NCBI RefSeq assembly: GCF_039880525.1
Contig: NZ_CP156989.1
Coordinates: forward strand, 1,178,001-1,242,000
Direction of reading: 5' to 3'
Length of the DNA stretch: 64,000 bases
Origin: Agrococcus sp. ProA11
GTDB lineage: Bacteria > Actinomycetota > Actinomycetes > Actinomycetales > Microbacteriaceae
A program made the position numbers and the translations under genes. The notes below the pieces were generated by a model. That model was not told the origin of the DNA. It did not search any database and worked only from the letters and a program-made list of their open reading frames with translations. Below, one piece after another: positions 8,292 through 17,758 of the stretch (its first letter is position 1; each line of letters starts with the position of its first letter).

Positions 8292-8317
8292 CACGCGCAC
8301 ATGCGGACGTGCGCGTG
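8292..8317 (-). terminator. Hairpin downstream of ppgK
   Basis: CACGCGCAC (8292-8300) pairs perfectly with GTGCGCGTG (8309-8317) around an eight-base loop. It lies about 95 bases beyond the ppgK stop and upstream of the fru operator, so it probably ends ppgK transcription before the fru promoter. Confidence 0.45.
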
Positions 8318-8410
8318 TCGGGTGCTGCAGTGCGCAGCGCACGCATGCAGGATGAGTCCCGCGGCGCCCGAGACGGCAGGCGACTGGCGGAGCGGGGCGG
8401 CGCCGGGTTG

Positions 8411-9166
8411 CTAGACGCCGCGGGCGAGAGCGGCGGCGCCGATGATGCCGGCGTTGTTGCGCAGCGTCGCGGGCACGATCGGCGTTGCCAGGTCGAGCAG
8501 GGGCAGGAACAGCTCCGACGACTTCGAGACGCCACCGCCGACGACGAACAGGTCGGGGGAGAACAGGAACTCCAGGTGGCTGTAGTAGCGCTGCAGCCTC
8601 TGGGCCCATGCCTCCCAGCTGAGCTCCTCGCGCTCGCGCGCCTTGTTCGACGCCCGTACCTCGGCGGACACGCCGTCGAGCTCCAGGTGCCCCAGCTCGG
8701 CGTTCGGGATCAGCACGCCGTTGTAGATGAGCGCGCCGCCGATGCCCGTGCCGAGCGTCGTCATGATCACGAGGCCCGAGGCGTCCTTGGCCGCTCCGTA
8801 GTGGTCCTCGGCGAAGCCCGCCGCATCCGCGTCGTTGACGAAGTGGATGTCGCGACCCAGCGCATCCTCGAACAGGCGCTCGGCCTCGAGCCCGATCCAC
8901 GCCTTCGAGACGTTCGAGGCGCTCATCGTGCGGCCGTGTCGCACGATCGCCGGGAAGGTCACGCCGATCGGGGTGTCGTCATCGATGTCGAGGCGCTCGA
9001 CGAGGTCGATCACCGCGTCGCGGATCGCATCCGGCTCGCCGCCCTCCGGGGTCGGCACCTTCACCCGGTCGCTGCGGAGCTCGCCCGCCGCGACGTCGAC
9101 GAGCGCAGCCTTCACGCCCGTCCCGCCGATGTCCACACCGACTGCCAGCTGCTTCGTCTTCGCCAC
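8411..9166 (-). CDS. ppgK: Polyphosphate glucokinase (ROK family)
   Basis: Phosphorylates glucose to glucose 6-phosphate using inorganic polyphosphate (and usually ATP) in the cytoplasm. The protein has 251 residues, the typical PpgK length. The N-terminal phosphate-binding motif is VGVDIGGTGVKAALVD. NDADAAGFAE holds the catalytic aspartate region, GTGIGGALI follows, and ELGHLELDG is the glucose-contact segment of this group. The start is GTG at 9166, with a weak AGGA about 11 bases upstream. It stands between the fru operon and map on the same strand, with 77 bases to map, so a joint transcript is possible. Confidence 0.93.
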   Translation of the reverse strand: MAKTKQLAVGVDIGGTGVKAALVDVAAGELRSDRVKVPTPEGGEPDAIRDAVIDLVERLDIDDDTPIGVTFPAIVRHGRTMSASNVSKAWIGLEAERLFEDALGRDIHFVNDADAAGFAEDHYGAAKDASGLVIMTTLGTGIGGALIYNGVLIPNAELGHLELDGVSAEVRASNKAREREELSWEAWAQRLQRYYSHLEFLFSPDLFVVGGGVSKSSELFLPLLDLATPIVPATLRNNAGIIGAAALARGV

Positions 9167-9243
9167 GGCGACGATCCTGCCATGGATCGCGCCGCTGCCG
9201 GGTGCGCGCGCCCGATCCGCGGCCGCCGCAGCGCGGCGACGGC

Positions 9244-10113
9244 TCAGGCCGAGGGTAGCGTCAGGATCTCGGCACCCGTCTCGCGCACCACGATCGTGTG
9301 CTCGAACTGGGCGGTGATGGAGCGATCCTTCGTCACGACCGTCCAGTCGTCATCCCACATCTCCCACTCGTGCGTGCCGAGCGTCAGCATCGGCTCGATG
9401 GTGAACACCATGCCGGGCACGATCTCGGTGTCGAAGCGGTCGGTGTCGTAGTGGGGGATGATCAGGCCGGAGTGGAACGACGTGCCGACGCCGTGACCGG
9501 TGAAGTCGCGCAGCACGCCGTAGCCGAAGCGCTTCGCGTACATCTCGATCGTGCGACCGATGACGTTCACGCGGCGACCGGGCATGGCAGCCCTGATCGC
9601 GCGGCGCAGCGCCTCCTCGGTGCGCTCGACCAGCAGGCGCACCTCTTCGCTCGTCTGGCCGACGATGAACGTGCGGTTCGAGTCGCCGTGCACACGGTCC
9701 TTGTAGGCGGTGATGTCGATGTTCACGATGTCGCCGGCCTCGAGCACCGTGGTGTCGGGGATGCCGTGGCACACGACCTCATTGACGCTCGAGCAGACCG
9801 ACTTCGGGAAGCCGCGGTAGCCGAGTGTCGAGGGGTAGGCGCCGTGACCGGTGACGAACTCGTGCCCGATGCGGTCGAGCTCGTCGGTGGTGACGCCGGG
9901 CTGCGCGGCAGCGCCGACCGCGGCGATCGCGTCGGCGGCGATCCGGCCCGCCGCCCTGATCCGCTCGATCGTCGCGTCGTCGTAGACGTCGCCGCCGACG
10001 TGCTCGGCGGGCGCCGGCTTGCCGACGTACTCGGGGCGCGCGATGGCGCCGCTCACCGCGCGCGGCGGCCCGATCCGGCCCGCGATGAGGCGTCCATCGG
10101 CGTCTCTTGGCAT
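9244..10113 (-). CDS. map: Type I methionine aminopeptidase
   Basis: Removes the initiator methionine from nascent proteins. The M24 metallopeptidase fold shows the five metal ligands in order: D in NIDITAY, D in HGDSNRTF, H in [12 protein letters not shown] in FTIEPML and E in [10 protein letters not shown] 40-residue N-terminal extension before [17 protein letters not shown] resembles the longer actinobacterial MapA forms. The start at 10113 (MPRDADG) has GGAG six bases upstream; an ATG at 10122 is equally in frame and would add three residues. A small gene (10224) is divergent. Confidence 0.94.
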   Translation of the reverse strand: MPRDADGRLIAGRIGPPRAVSGAIARPEYVGKPAPAEHVGGDVYDDATIERIRAAGRIAADAIAAVGAAAQPGVTTDELDRIGHEFVTGHGAYPSTLGYRGFPKSVCSSVNEVVCHGIPDTTVLEAGDIVNIDITAYKDRVHGDSNRTFIVGQTSEEVRLLVERTEEALRRAIRAAMPGRRVNVIGRTIEMYAKRFGYGVLRDFTGHGVGTSFHSGLIIPHYDTDRFDTEIVPGMVFTIEPMLTLGTHEWEMWDDDWTVVTKDRSITAQFEHTIVVRETGAEILTLPSA

Positions 10114-10209
10114 GGTCTCCATCCTAGGAGCGGCACGCCCGGGCGACCGTCGAGCAGCGGATCCCTGCGACCGCTCGCTCCATCTCGGCCACCATTGCGG
10201 ATCTCGGCC

Positions 10210-10215
10210 TACACT
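10210..10215 (+). promoter_or_regulatory. Possible -10 element (TACACT) of the small gene at 10224
   Basis: TACACT lies nine bases before the ATG at 10224, so transcription would begin at or within a couple of bases of the start codon, giving a leaderless mRNA. There is no obvious Shine-Dalgarno sequence, which fits. No good -35 is visible. Confidence 0.4.
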
Positions 10216-10223
10216 GTGGCGTC

Positions 10224-10427
10224 ATGAGCGCAGACTTCTGGTACAACCTCGAGACCGGTGTCGTCGAGGAGGGCATGGTGTCGCCGGGCTACGACCGCGC
10301 GGGACCGTTCGCGACTCGCGAGGAGGCGGAGCGCGCTCCCGAGATCATCAAGGAGCGGTCGCGCGCGTGGGCTGCCGAAGAGGCCGCCGACGACAGCTGG
10401 GGCTCCGCGTCGAAGGATGACGCCTGA
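10224..10427 (+). CDS. Small conserved actinobacterial protein (SPOR-like annotation in relatives)
   Basis: A 67-residue acidic protein, MSADFWYNLETGVVEEGMVSP, with the conserved core DRAGPFATREEAERAPEIIKERSRAWAAEE. Such proteins are widespread in actinobacteria next to map and are sometimes labelled SPOR-domain proteins, but the fragment is too short for a confident peptidoglycan-binding claim. No signal peptide or membrane helix is seen. It is divergent from map with 110 bases between starts, and converges on the DUF1697 gene with three bases between stops. Function unknown. Confidence 0.8.
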   Translation: MSADFWYNLETGVVEEGMVSPGYDRAGPFATREEAERAPEIIKERSRAWAAEEAADDSWGSASKDDA

Positions 10428-10430
10428 CCC

Positions 10431-10940
10431 TCACGCCGCGGCGAGCACCTTGCGCAGCGTCCGGAGGTTGCGCGTCGTGACGCGATCCTTCGCGCGTCGC
10501 TCGAGCGCCTTCGCGAACGGGCTCGTCAGGGTCGTGCCCTTCGGGTTCGACCAGTGGATGACGCCGACACCGTAGGCAGTGAGCTCGCCCTCGCCCGGTG
10601 CGGTGGCAGCGAGCTCACTCGCGACGCCCGGTTTCAGCTCGAACACCACGTAGGGCGTGTGCTCGTCGTCCTCGGCGTGGGGGTAGTCGGCGACGACGGC
10701 GGCGAGCGCCTCGATCGCGATGCCGAGCACCCGGATGCGCCTCCCGTAGCGCGCTTCCAGCGCCGACTCCGCTGCCGCTGCCGCCGCAGCCGCGTCCGGA
10801 GCCGTGACCACGGCGTTGCCGCTCGCGAGCACCGTCACGACGTCGCCCAGCCCGGCGTCGCCCAGCAGCGCCCGCAGGTCGGCCGACCGCACGGTCACGC
10901 CGCCCACGTTCACGCCCCGCAACAGCAGCGCAACGCGCAT
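10431..10940 (-). CDS. DUF1697 domain protein
   Basis: A 169-residue protein starting MRVALLLRGVNVGGVTVRSADLR, the DUF1697 hallmark (RGxNVGG), followed by VTVLASGNAVVTAP matching the family's TYIQSGNVVF segment. The C-terminus GVIHWSNPKGTTLTSPFAKALERR and TTRNLRTLRKV also agree with the family. The biochemical role is unknown. The start is taken at the domain boundary; in-frame codons further upstream would overlap panB. It lies four bases downstream of the panB stop on the same strand and may be co-transcribed with it. Confidence 0.88.
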   Translation of the reverse strand: MRVALLLRGVNVGGVTVRSADLRALLGDAGLGDVVTVLASGNAVVTAPDAAAAAAAAESALEARYGRRIRVLGIAIEALAAVVADYPHAEDDEHTPYVVFELKPGVASELAATAPGEGELTAYGVGVIHWSNPKGTTLTSPFAKALERRAKDRVTTRNLRTLRKVLAAA

Positions 10941-10944
10941 CCGG

Positions 10945-11826
10945 CTACTCGTACTCGTGCTCGGGCGCGGGGTAGACGCCGTTCGCGACATCCTCGCGGA
11001 ACGCGGTCGCGGCCGCCTCGAGCGTCTTGCCGAGCTGCGCGTACTGCTTCACGAACTTCGGGATGCGGCCGGTCGTCATGCCCGCCCAGTCGCTCCACAC
11101 CAGCAGCTGGCCGTCGCAGTGCGGTCCGGCCCCGACCGAGAGGGTCGGGATGTCGAGCGCCTCGGTCACGGCCTTCGCCGCCGCCGAGGGCACCATCTCG
11201 AGCACGACCGCGAAGGCGCCCGCCTCCTGCACGGCGAGGGCGTCGCGCAGCAGCTGGTCGGCGCCGTCGTCGCCGCGGCCCTGGATGACGTGGCCGCCCA
11301 AGCCGTGCTCCGACTGCGGCGTGTAGCCGACATGACCCATGACGGGGATGCCGGCCTCGACGACCCGTCGGATCTGCTCGGCCGAGCGCTCGCCGCCCTC
11401 GAGCTTCACGGCGTGCGCTCCCGTCTCCTTCATGAAGCGGATGGCGGTGTGCAGCGCCTCGCGCGCGTTGACCTCGTAGGAGCCGAAGGGCATGTCGGCG
11501 ACGACGAGCGCGCGCTTCGCGGCGCGCGCCACGGCGCGGGTGAGGGGGATCAGCTCGTCGACCGTGACCGGCAGCGTCGTGTCGTAGCCGAACACCGTGT
11601 TGCCTGCGGAGTCGCCGACCAGCAGGAAGTCGATGCCCGCCGCGTCGAAGATCTGCGCGGAGAGGTAGTCGTAGCTCGTCAGCCCGACGATCTTCACCCC
11701 GTCGCGCTTGGCGCGCTCGAAGTGCCGGATGCGAACCCGCTTCGGACCTGCGGAAGCACCGCCGTAGGGCGCCGCCACCTCCTGGGGATCGCCGGTCTGG
11801 GCCGATCCGCTGTCGTTGAATGCCAT
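10945..11826 (-). CDS. panB: 3-methyl-2-oxobutanoate hydroxymethyltransferase
   Basis: First committed enzyme of pantothenate synthesis: transfers a hydroxymethyl group from methylene-tetrahydrofolate to alpha-ketoisovalerate, giving ketopantoate. The 293-residue TIM-barrel protein shows [41 protein letters not shown] with a metal-binding aspartate, and [11 protein letters not shown]. About 25 residues before the barrel are low-complexity. Divergent from glnA2 with a 62-base gap. panC and panD are not present in the window. Confidence 0.95.
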   Translation of the reverse strand: MAFNDSGSAQTGDPQEVAAPYGGASAGPKRVRIRHFERAKRDGVKIVGLTSYDYLSAQIFDAAGIDFLLVGDSAGNTVFGYDTTLPVTVDELIPLTRAVARAAKRALVVADMPFGSYEVNAREALHTAIRFMKETGAHAVKLEGGERSAEQIRRVVEAGIPVMGHVGYTPQSEHGLGGHVIQGRGDDGADQLLRDALAVQEAGAFAVVLEMVPSAAAKAVTEALDIPTLSVGAGPHCDGQLLVWSDWAGMTTGRIPKFVKQYAQLGKTLEAAATAFREDVANGVYPAPEHEYE

Positions 11827-11888
11827 GGCCCGAGCCTAACCCGCAGTGCGCGACCACTAGCCTGAAGGCAGACGAGAGAGGGGCCGGG

Positions 11889-13220
11889 ATGGACAAGCAG
11901 CAGGACTTCGTGCTTCGCACGATCGAGGAGCGCGGGGTCAAGTTCGTTCGGCTGTGGTTCACGGACGTGCTGGGCTCGCTGAAGTCGGTGGCGATCGCGC
12001 CGGCGGAGGTCGAGGCCGCCTTCACCGAGGGGATGGGCATCGACGGCTCCTCGATCGAGGGGCTGTCGCGGTCGTCCGAGGCGGACGTGCTCGCGAAGGC
12101 CGACCCGTCGACCTTCCAGGTGCTGCCGTGGCGCGGCGAGGTCGACCCGACCGCTCGCATGTTCTGCGACATCTTCACGCCCGACGGCGAGCCGGCCGCG
12201 GCAGACCCGCGCCACGTGCTCAAGCGCACGCTGGCAAAGGCCGCCGACCGCGGCTTCAGCTTCTACACCCATCCCGAGTGCGAGTTCTACCTGCTGAAGT
12301 CGGCGGACGTGCTCAACCCGGAGCCCGTCGACCGCGCCGGCTACTTCGACAACGTGCCCGGCGGCACGGCGCATGACTTCCGGCGCGCGAGCGTGCGGAT
12401 GCTCGAGGACATCGGCATCTCGGTGGAGTTCAGCCACCACGAGGCGGGTCCGGGGCAGAACGAGATCGACCTGCGCTACGCCGACGCGCTCTCGACCGCC
12501 GACAACATCATGACCTTCCGCACGATCGTGAAGGAGGTCGCCATCTCGGAGGGCGTCTTCGCGACCTTCATGCCGAAGCCCTTCGAGGGCCACCCCGGCA
12601 GCGGCATGCACACGCACATGTCGCTGTTCGAAGGCGACCAGAACGCGTTCCACGACCCCTCCGGCAAGTACCAGCTCTCGAAGGTCGGGCGGCAGTTCGT
12701 CGCCGGACTGCTGCACCACGCGCCGGAGTTCACGGCCGTCACGAATCAGTTCGTCAACTCCTACAAGCGGCTCTGGGCCGGCGACGAGGCGCCCAGCTTC
12801 GTGAGCTGGGGTCACAACAACCGCTCCGCGCTCGTTCGCGTGCCGCTCTCGAAGCCGAACAAGGCGCAGTCCGCGCGGGTGGAGTATCGCGGGCTGGACT
12901 CCGCCGCGAACCCGTACCTGGCGTTCTCCGTGCTGCTGGCCGCGGGACTCAAGGGCATCGAGGAGGGCTACGAGCTGCCCGACGAGGCGATCGAAGACAT
13001 CTGGCAGCTCTCCGACAAGGAGCGCAGGGCGCTCGGCTACGCGCCGCTGCCCACGAGCCTCGACGCGGCCATTGGCGCGATGGAGGAGTCGGAGCTGGTC
13101 GCCGAGACGCTCGGCGAGCAGGTCTTCTCGTTCGTGCTGCGCAACAAGCGGGAGGACTGGCGCCGCTACCGCGACCAGGTCACGCGCGTCGAGCTCGAGT
13201 CGAACCTGCTCTCGCTCTAG
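11889..13220 (+). CDS. glnA2: Glutamine synthetase type I, GlnA2 group
   Basis: Condenses glutamate and ammonia with ATP, or acts on related amines as some actinobacterial GlnA paralogues do. The 443 residues start MDKQQDFVLRTIEERGVKFVRLWFTD and show the GS signatures GIDGSSIEGLSR, MPKPFEGHPGSGMHTHMSL and NSYKRLWAGDEAPSFVSWG. The region that carries the adenylylated tyrosine in GSI-beta reads EDIWQLSDKERRALGY, with tryptophan replacing tyrosine, so GlnE should not modify this enzyme. The stop lies three bases before the glnE start, indicating an operon with glnE. Confidence 0.93.
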   Translation: MDKQQDFVLRTIEERGVKFVRLWFTDVLGSLKSVAIAPAEVEAAFTEGMGIDGSSIEGLSRSSEADVLAKADPSTFQVLPWRGEVDPTARMFCDIFTPDGEPAAADPRHVLKRTLAKAADRGFSFYTHPECEFYLLKSADVLNPEPVDRAGYFDNVPGGTAHDFRRASVRMLEDIGISVEFSHHEAGPGQNEIDLRYADALSTADNIMTFRTIVKEVAISEGVFATFMPKPFEGHPGSGMHTHMSLFEGDQNAFHDPSGKYQLSKVGRQFVAGLLHHAPEFTAVTNQFVNSYKRLWAGDEAPSFVSWGHNNRSALVRVPLSKPNKAQSARVEYRGLDSAANPYLAFSVLLAAGLKGIEEGYELPDEAIEDIWQLSDKERRALGYAPLPTSLDAAIGAMEESELVAETLGEQVFSFVLRNKREDWRRYRDQVTRVELESNLLSL

Positions 13221-13223
13221 CGC

Positions 13224-16139
13224 ATGCGCATCCCGTCGCCGCGATCGCGCCTGGCGCGGCTCGGCTATCGCGAGCCGAGCCTGGCTGAAGCGTACGTGCA
13301 GGAGCTGCCGGAGGAGCTGCACAGCCTGGTCGCGGCGTGCGCTCGCAGCGCCGATCCCGATCAGGCGCTCCAGATGGTCGTGCGCTTCGTGCGCGGCGGC
13401 ATCGACCTGACGGATGCGCTCGATGACGAATCGGGACTCGCCTCGCTGCTGCGCGTGCTGGGCGGGTCGCTCGGCATGGCCGAGCACGTGGAGCGCCACC
13501 CCACGCAGCTCGACACCGTCATGCACCCGCCGTCGCCGATGGGGCCCGCGCAGTATCGCGAGAGCCTGCTCGATGCGGTGGCCGCTGAGGACGGCGTGTC
13601 GACATTGCCGCAGCAGGAGGGCGTGGCCGCGCTGCGCGATCGCTATCGCAACCACGTCGCGGCGCTGGTGGCCTGGGACCTCGCGCTGGAGCAGCCGAAG
13701 GATCGCGTCGACACGGTCTCGGCCGCGCTCGCAGATCTCGCCTCCGCAGCGCTCGACGCCGGGCTCGCGGTCGCCCGGCGCGCGGCCCGGGAGCGGTTCG
13801 GCGACGACGTCGACCAGGTGACGCTCGCTGTGATCGGCATGGGCAAGACCGGGGCGCGCGAGCTCAACTACGTCAGCGACGTCGACGTGATCTGGGTGCA
13901 TGGCACCACGCCGGGCAGCGAGCTCGACGACGCCAGGGCAACGCAGATCGCGACCCTGCTGGCACGGGAGACGAGTGCGGCCTGCGGCGCGTACCAGGGC
14001 TCGCCGCCGCTGTGGGAGGTGGATGCCAACCTGCGGCCCGAGGGCAAGGACGGCGCGCTGACGCGGACGCTCGCGTCGCACATCGCCTACTACGACCGCT
14101 GGGCGAAGTCGTGGGAGTTCCAGGCGCTGCTGAAGGCACGCCCGATCGCGGGCGACGCCGAGTTGGGGGCCGCCTACGACGACGCGATCCGCTCGCTCGT
14201 GTGGGAGTCCTCCGGCCGCGACGGCTTCGTCGACTCGGTGCAGCGGATGCGCGAGCGCGTCACCGAGCACATCCCCGCCGACGAGGTCGACCGGCAGCTG
14301 AAGCTCGGGCCGGGTGGGCTGCGCGACATCGAGTTCACGGTGCAGCTGCTGCAGCTCGTGCACGGCGCCGACGACGACTCGCTGCGGCAGCGCGGCACCC
14401 TCGACGCGCTCGACGCCCTGGCGGCGCGCGGCATCGTCGGCCGCGCCGACCGGGACGAGTTCAGCGACCACTACCGGTTCCTGCGCGTGCTGGAGCACCG
14501 GATCCAGTTCTGGCGCATGCGGCGCACGCACCTGATGCCGACCGAGCCGGAGGAGCTGCGCAGGCTTGCGCGCACTGCGCGGCTGGACAGCGCTGAGGAG
14601 CTGACGCAGCAGTGGCAGGCGGTGCGCCGGGCGGTGCGCACGCTGCACGAGCGCATCTTCTACCGCCCGCTGCTGAGCGCGGTCGCCTCGCTCGAGCGCG
14701 ACGACGTGCAGCTCAGTCCCGAGGCTGCCCAGCGGCGCCTGCGAGCATCCGGCTACGTCGACCCGAAGGGGGCGCTCGGGCACATCGCGGAGCTCACCGA
14801 GGGCGTCTCGCGGCGGTCCCAGATCCAGCGGCTGCTGCTGCCGGTGCTGCTCGGCTGGTTCGCCGAGGGGGCCGATCCCGACATGGGCCTGCTGGCGTTC
14901 CGGCGGCTGAGCGAGTCGCTGGGGGAGACGCCGTGGTTCCTGCGCATGCTGCGCGACTCGCCGGTCGCCGCTCGGCGCCTGACCAGCCTGCTCTCCTCCT
15001 CCCGTCTCATCGGCTCGCTCATGGAGCGCATCTCCGAGTCGGCCTCGTGGCTCGACAGCGACGAGCAGCTGCGACCGCGCTCCGAGGAGGCGCTGCGGGA
15101 GGAGACGGCCGCGATCCTCTCGCGGCATCGTGGCGACGCCGAGGCGGTGCAGCGGGCGCTGCGCAACCTGCGGCGGCGCGAGCACCTGCGGGTGGCGACC
15201 GCGAGCGCGCTGCAGCGCATCGACGTGGCCGGTGTCGGCGCAGCGCTCTCCGCCATCGCGGCGGCGCTCGTAGACGCGGCGGTGACGCTGCACAAGCCGG
15301 ACGGCCTCGAGCTCGCGATCATCACGATGGGGCGCACCGGCGGTCGCGAGATCGGGTTCGGCAGCGACATCGACGTGATGCATGTCGCTCGCGGCGGCGA
15401 CGATCCCGTCGCGGCGGCGACCGTCGTGGTGCGCAAGGTGCAGGAGACGCTCGCCGACCCCTCGTTGCCGTTCGAGATGGATGCGGGACTGCGGCCCGAG
15501 GGGCGCCAGGGCCCGCTCGTGCGCACGCTCGACAGCTACCGGGCCTACTACGAGCGCTGGTCGGAGCCGTGGGAGGCGCAGGCGCTGCTGCGGGCGCGCC
15601 CCTTCGCCGGCGACGCGCAGCTGGCAGGCGAGCTCATGGACGTCATCGACGAGCGCCGGTATCCCGACTCGTTCCCGGCGTCGTCCGTGCGTGAGGTGCG
15701 CCGCATCAAGGCGCGCGTCGAGGGGGAGCGGCTGCCGCAGGCCACGGATCGCAGCCGACATCTGAAGCTCGGTGACGGCGCGCTCAGCGACGTGGAGTGG
15801 CTCGTGCAGCTGCTGCAGCTGCGATACGCGGGCCAGCACGAGAGCCTGCGAACCCCGTCAACGCTGGAGGCTCTCGCCGCGGCTGTCCGTGCCGAGCTGC
15901 TCGCCGAAGCTGACGCCGCGGTGCTGCGCGAGGCGTGGCTGCTCGCCACGCGCATCCGCAATGCGCTCGCGCTCGCCCGGGCACGATCGATCGACCGGCT
16001 GCCGGAGGATCGGGGTGAGCTCGAGGCGGTGGCTCGTCTCGTCGGCCTGCCCGCGGGATCCGCGGCCGCGCTCGAGGAGCAGTACCTCGCTGCGACGCGC
16101 CGCTCGCGCCGCGTGTTCGAGCGCGTCTTCTACGACTGA
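13224..16139 (+). CDS. glnE: Bifunctional glutamine synthetase adenylyltransferase / adenylyl-removing enzyme
   Basis: Adds or removes AMP on the conserved tyrosine of GlnA1 according to nitrogen status. The 971 residues contain two nucleotidyltransferase domains. The first has GMGKTGARELNYVSDVDVIWV near residue 206 (de-adenylylation half). The second has MGRTGGREIGFGSDIDVMHV near residue 700 (adenylylation half). Each is followed by its helical domain; RLKLGPGG/LRDIEF and HLKLGDGA/LSDVEW are paired motifs after them. It follows glnA2 by three bases and converges on glnA1, its likely target. The ATG at 13224 is the only plausible start. Confidence 0.96.
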   Translation: MRIPSPRSRLARLGYREPSLAEAYVQELPEELHSLVAACARSADPDQALQMVVRFVRGGIDLTDALDDESGLASLLRVLGGSLGMAEHVERHPTQLDTVMHPPSPMGPAQYRESLLDAVAAEDGVSTLPQQEGVAALRDRYRNHVAALVAWDLALEQPKDRVDTVSAALADLASAALDAGLAVARRAARERFGDDVDQVTLAVIGMGKTGARELNYVSDVDVIWVHGTTPGSELDDARATQIATLLARETSAACGAYQGSPPLWEVDANLRPEGKDGALTRTLASHIAYYDRWAKSWEFQALLKARPIAGDAELGAAYDDAIRSLVWESSGRDGFVDSVQRMRERVTEHIPADEVDRQLKLGPGGLRDIEFTVQLLQLVHGADDDSLRQRGTLDALDALAARGIVGRADRDEFSDHYRFLRVLEHRIQFWRMRRTHLMPTEPEELRRLARTARLDSAEELTQQWQAVRRAVRTLHERIFYRPLLSAVASLERDDVQLSPEAAQRRLRASGYVDPKGALGHIAELTEGVSRRSQIQRLLLPVLLGWFAEGADPDMGLLAFRRLSESLGETPWFLRMLRDSPVAARRLTSLLSSSRLIGSLMERISESASWLDSDEQLRPRSEEALREETAAILSRHRGDAEAVQRALRNLRRREHLRVATASALQRIDVAGVGAALSAIAAALVDAAVTLHKPDGLELAIITMGRTGGREIGFGSDIDVMHVARGGDDPVAAATVVVRKVQETLADPSLPFEMDAGLRPEGRQGPLVRTLDSYRAYYERWSEPWEAQALLRARPFAGDAQLAGELMDVIDERRYPDSFPASSVREVRRIKARVEGERLPQATDRSRHLKLGDGALSDVEWLVQLLQLRYAGQHESLRTPSTLEALAAAVRAELLAEADAAVLREAWLLATRIRNALALARARSIDRLPEDRGELEAVARLVGLPAGSAAALEEQYLAATRRSRRVFERVFYD

Positions 16140-16174
16140 CGGCGCTCGCCCGGACCCTCGGTTCGCCGCACGCG

Positions 16175-16210
16175 GGCGGGGCCGGATCCCCAGAGGAATC
16201 CGGCCCCGCC
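16175..16210. terminator. Bidirectional terminator between glnE and glnA1
   Basis: GGCGGGGCCGGAT (16175-16187) pairs with ATCCGGCCCCGCC (16198-16210) across a ten-base loop. It lies between two converging stops (16139 and 16233), so it serves both genes. Confidence 0.75.
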
Positions 16211-16232
16211 TGGTGCCTCGAGCGTCAGCCGA

Positions 16233-17657
16233 TCAGACGCCGTAGTAGAGCTCGAACTCGTACGGGTGGGGCCGCAGGGCCATCGGCAGGATCTCGTTCT
16301 CGCGCTTGTAGGAGATCCAGGTCTCGATCAGGTCCTTCGTGAAGACGTTGCCCTCGAGCAGGAACTCGTGGTCGTTCTCGAGCGCGACGAGCGCCTCCTC
16401 GAGCGTGCCGGGCACCTGCGGGATGTTCTTGGCCTCCTCGGGCGGCAGCTCGTAGAGGTCCTTGTCGATCGGGTCCAGCGGCTCGATGCGGTTCTTGATG
16501 CCGTCCAGGCCCGCCATCAGCTGCGCCGCGAACGCGAGGTACGGGTTCGAGGCGGCGTCAGGAACGCGGAACTCGATGCGCTTCGCCTTCGGGTTGGAGC
16601 CCGTGATCGGGATGCGGACCGCTGCGGAGCGGTTGCCGGCCGAGTAGGCCAGATTGACCGGCGCCTCGAAGCCCTTGACCAGGCGGCGGTACGAGTTGAT
16701 CGACGGGTTGGTGAAGGCGAGCACCGCAGGAGCGTGCGCGAGCAGGCCGCCGATGTACCAGCGCGCGGTGTCGGAGAGGTTGCCGTAGCCGTTCTCGTCG
16801 AAGAACAGCGGCTTGCCGTCGAGCCACAGCGACTGGTGGGTGTGCATGCCGGAGCCGTTGTCGCCGGCGACCGGCTTCGGCATGAACGTGACCGTCTGGC
16901 CCCACTGCTCCGCCGTGTTCTTGACGATGTACTTGAAGGCGAGGATCTCATCCGCGGCCTTGACCATCGTGTTGAAGCGGTAGTTGATCTCCGCCTGACC
17001 AGCGGCGCCCACCTCGTGGTGGCTGCGCTCGACCTGCAGGCCGATCTCCTCGAGCTTCAGCACGATGTCGTCGCGCAGGTCGGCCTGCTTGTCGACGGGG
17101 GAGACCGGGAAGTAGCCGCCCTTGAAGGGGGTCTTGTTGGCGAGGTTGCCACCCTCCTCGGCGCGGCCCGAGTTCCAGGCCGCCTCCTCGGAGTCGATCG
17201 CATAGAACGAGCCCTGCGGCTGCACGCTGTAGCGCACGTCGTCGAAGACGTAGAACTCGGCCTCCGGCGCGAAGAACGCGGTGTCCGCGATGCCGCTCGA
17301 CGACAGGTACTGCTCGGCCTTGTGCGCCACCTGGCGCGGGTCGCGGTGGTAGATCTCGCCCGTGCGCGGGTTGTAGATGTCGAAGATCATCACGAGCGTC
17401 TTCGCGTCGCGGAACGGGTCGAGATACGCGGTGGTGACGTCGGGGATCAGCTGCATGTCCGACTCGTGGATGCTCGCGAAGCCGCGGATCGACGAACCGT
17501 CGAAGAGCTGGCCGACGCTGAAGAACTCCTCATCCACGGTCGACGCGGGGATGTTGAAGTGCTGCTGCACGCCGGGGAGGTCCGTGAAGCGGATGTCGAG
17601 GAACTGCACCCCCTCGTCCTTGATGAAGGCGAGGACCTCGGAGGAATCCTTGAACAT
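16233..17657 (-). CDS. glnA: Glutamine synthetase type I (primary, adenylylated form)
   Basis: Main ammonia-assimilating enzyme, a cytoplasmic dodecamer. The 474 residues start [26 protein letters not shown]; the ATG at 17657 has AAGGAG upstream, better than the ATG at 17672. Signatures present: [47 protein letters not shown]. The adenylylation site is [11 protein letters not shown], with the tyrosine near residue 402 (397 in the enteric enzyme), so it is the substrate of the neighbouring GlnE. A strong GlnR-type box lies 60-100 bases upstream, linking expression to nitrogen limitation. Confidence 0.97.
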   Translation of the reverse strand: MFKDSSEVLAFIKDEGVQFLDIRFTDLPGVQQHFNIPASTVDEEFFSVGQLFDGSSIRGFASIHESDMQLIPDVTTAYLDPFRDAKTLVMIFDIYNPRTGEIYHRDPRQVAHKAEQYLSSSGIADTAFFAPEAEFYVFDDVRYSVQPQGSFYAIDSEEAAWNSGRAEEGGNLANKTPFKGGYFPVSPVDKQADLRDDIVLKLEEIGLQVERSHHEVGAAGQAEINYRFNTMVKAADEILAFKYIVKNTAEQWGQTVTFMPKPVAGDNGSGMHTHQSLWLDGKPLFFDENGYGNLSDTARWYIGGLLAHAPAVLAFTNPSINSYRRLVKGFEAPVNLAYSAGNRSAAVRIPITGSNPKAKRIEFRVPDAASNPYLAFAAQLMAGLDGIKNRIEPLDPIDKDLYELPPEEAKNIPQVPGTLEEALVALENDHEFLLEGNVFTKDLIETWISYKRENEILPMALRPHPYEFELYYGV

Positions 17658-17719
17658 TGTGCTCCTTGACATGCGTTGGCGGTAGGCAGATGCCGTGACC
17701 TCGACGCTACGCGGGAGCC

Positions 17720-17757
17720 GTTGCTCGTCCGTGACGCCGATGTTTCGGCGATGTTAC
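17720..17757 (-). promoter_or_regulatory. GlnR-type binding site upstream of glnA1
   Basis: On the minus strand the sequence runs GTAAC-n6-GAAAC-n6-GTCAC-n6-GCAAC, from 17757 to 17720. This matches the published actinobacterial GlnR consensus gTnAc-n6-GaAAc repeated twice, with all three spacers exactly six bases. It lies between the DUF4191 stop and the glnA1 start, 62 bases upstream of the glnA1 ATG. GlnR control is inferred from this match; the glnR gene is not in the window. Confidence 0.85.
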
Positions 17758-17758
17758 G

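Noticed and set aside
11694-15839. A 1381-codon open frame on the minus strand across glnA2 and glnE
   Set aside because: It is antisense to two clearly conserved genes, has an arginine/alanine/leucine-rich composition typical of frame shadows in high-GC DNA, and shows no recognisable motif.
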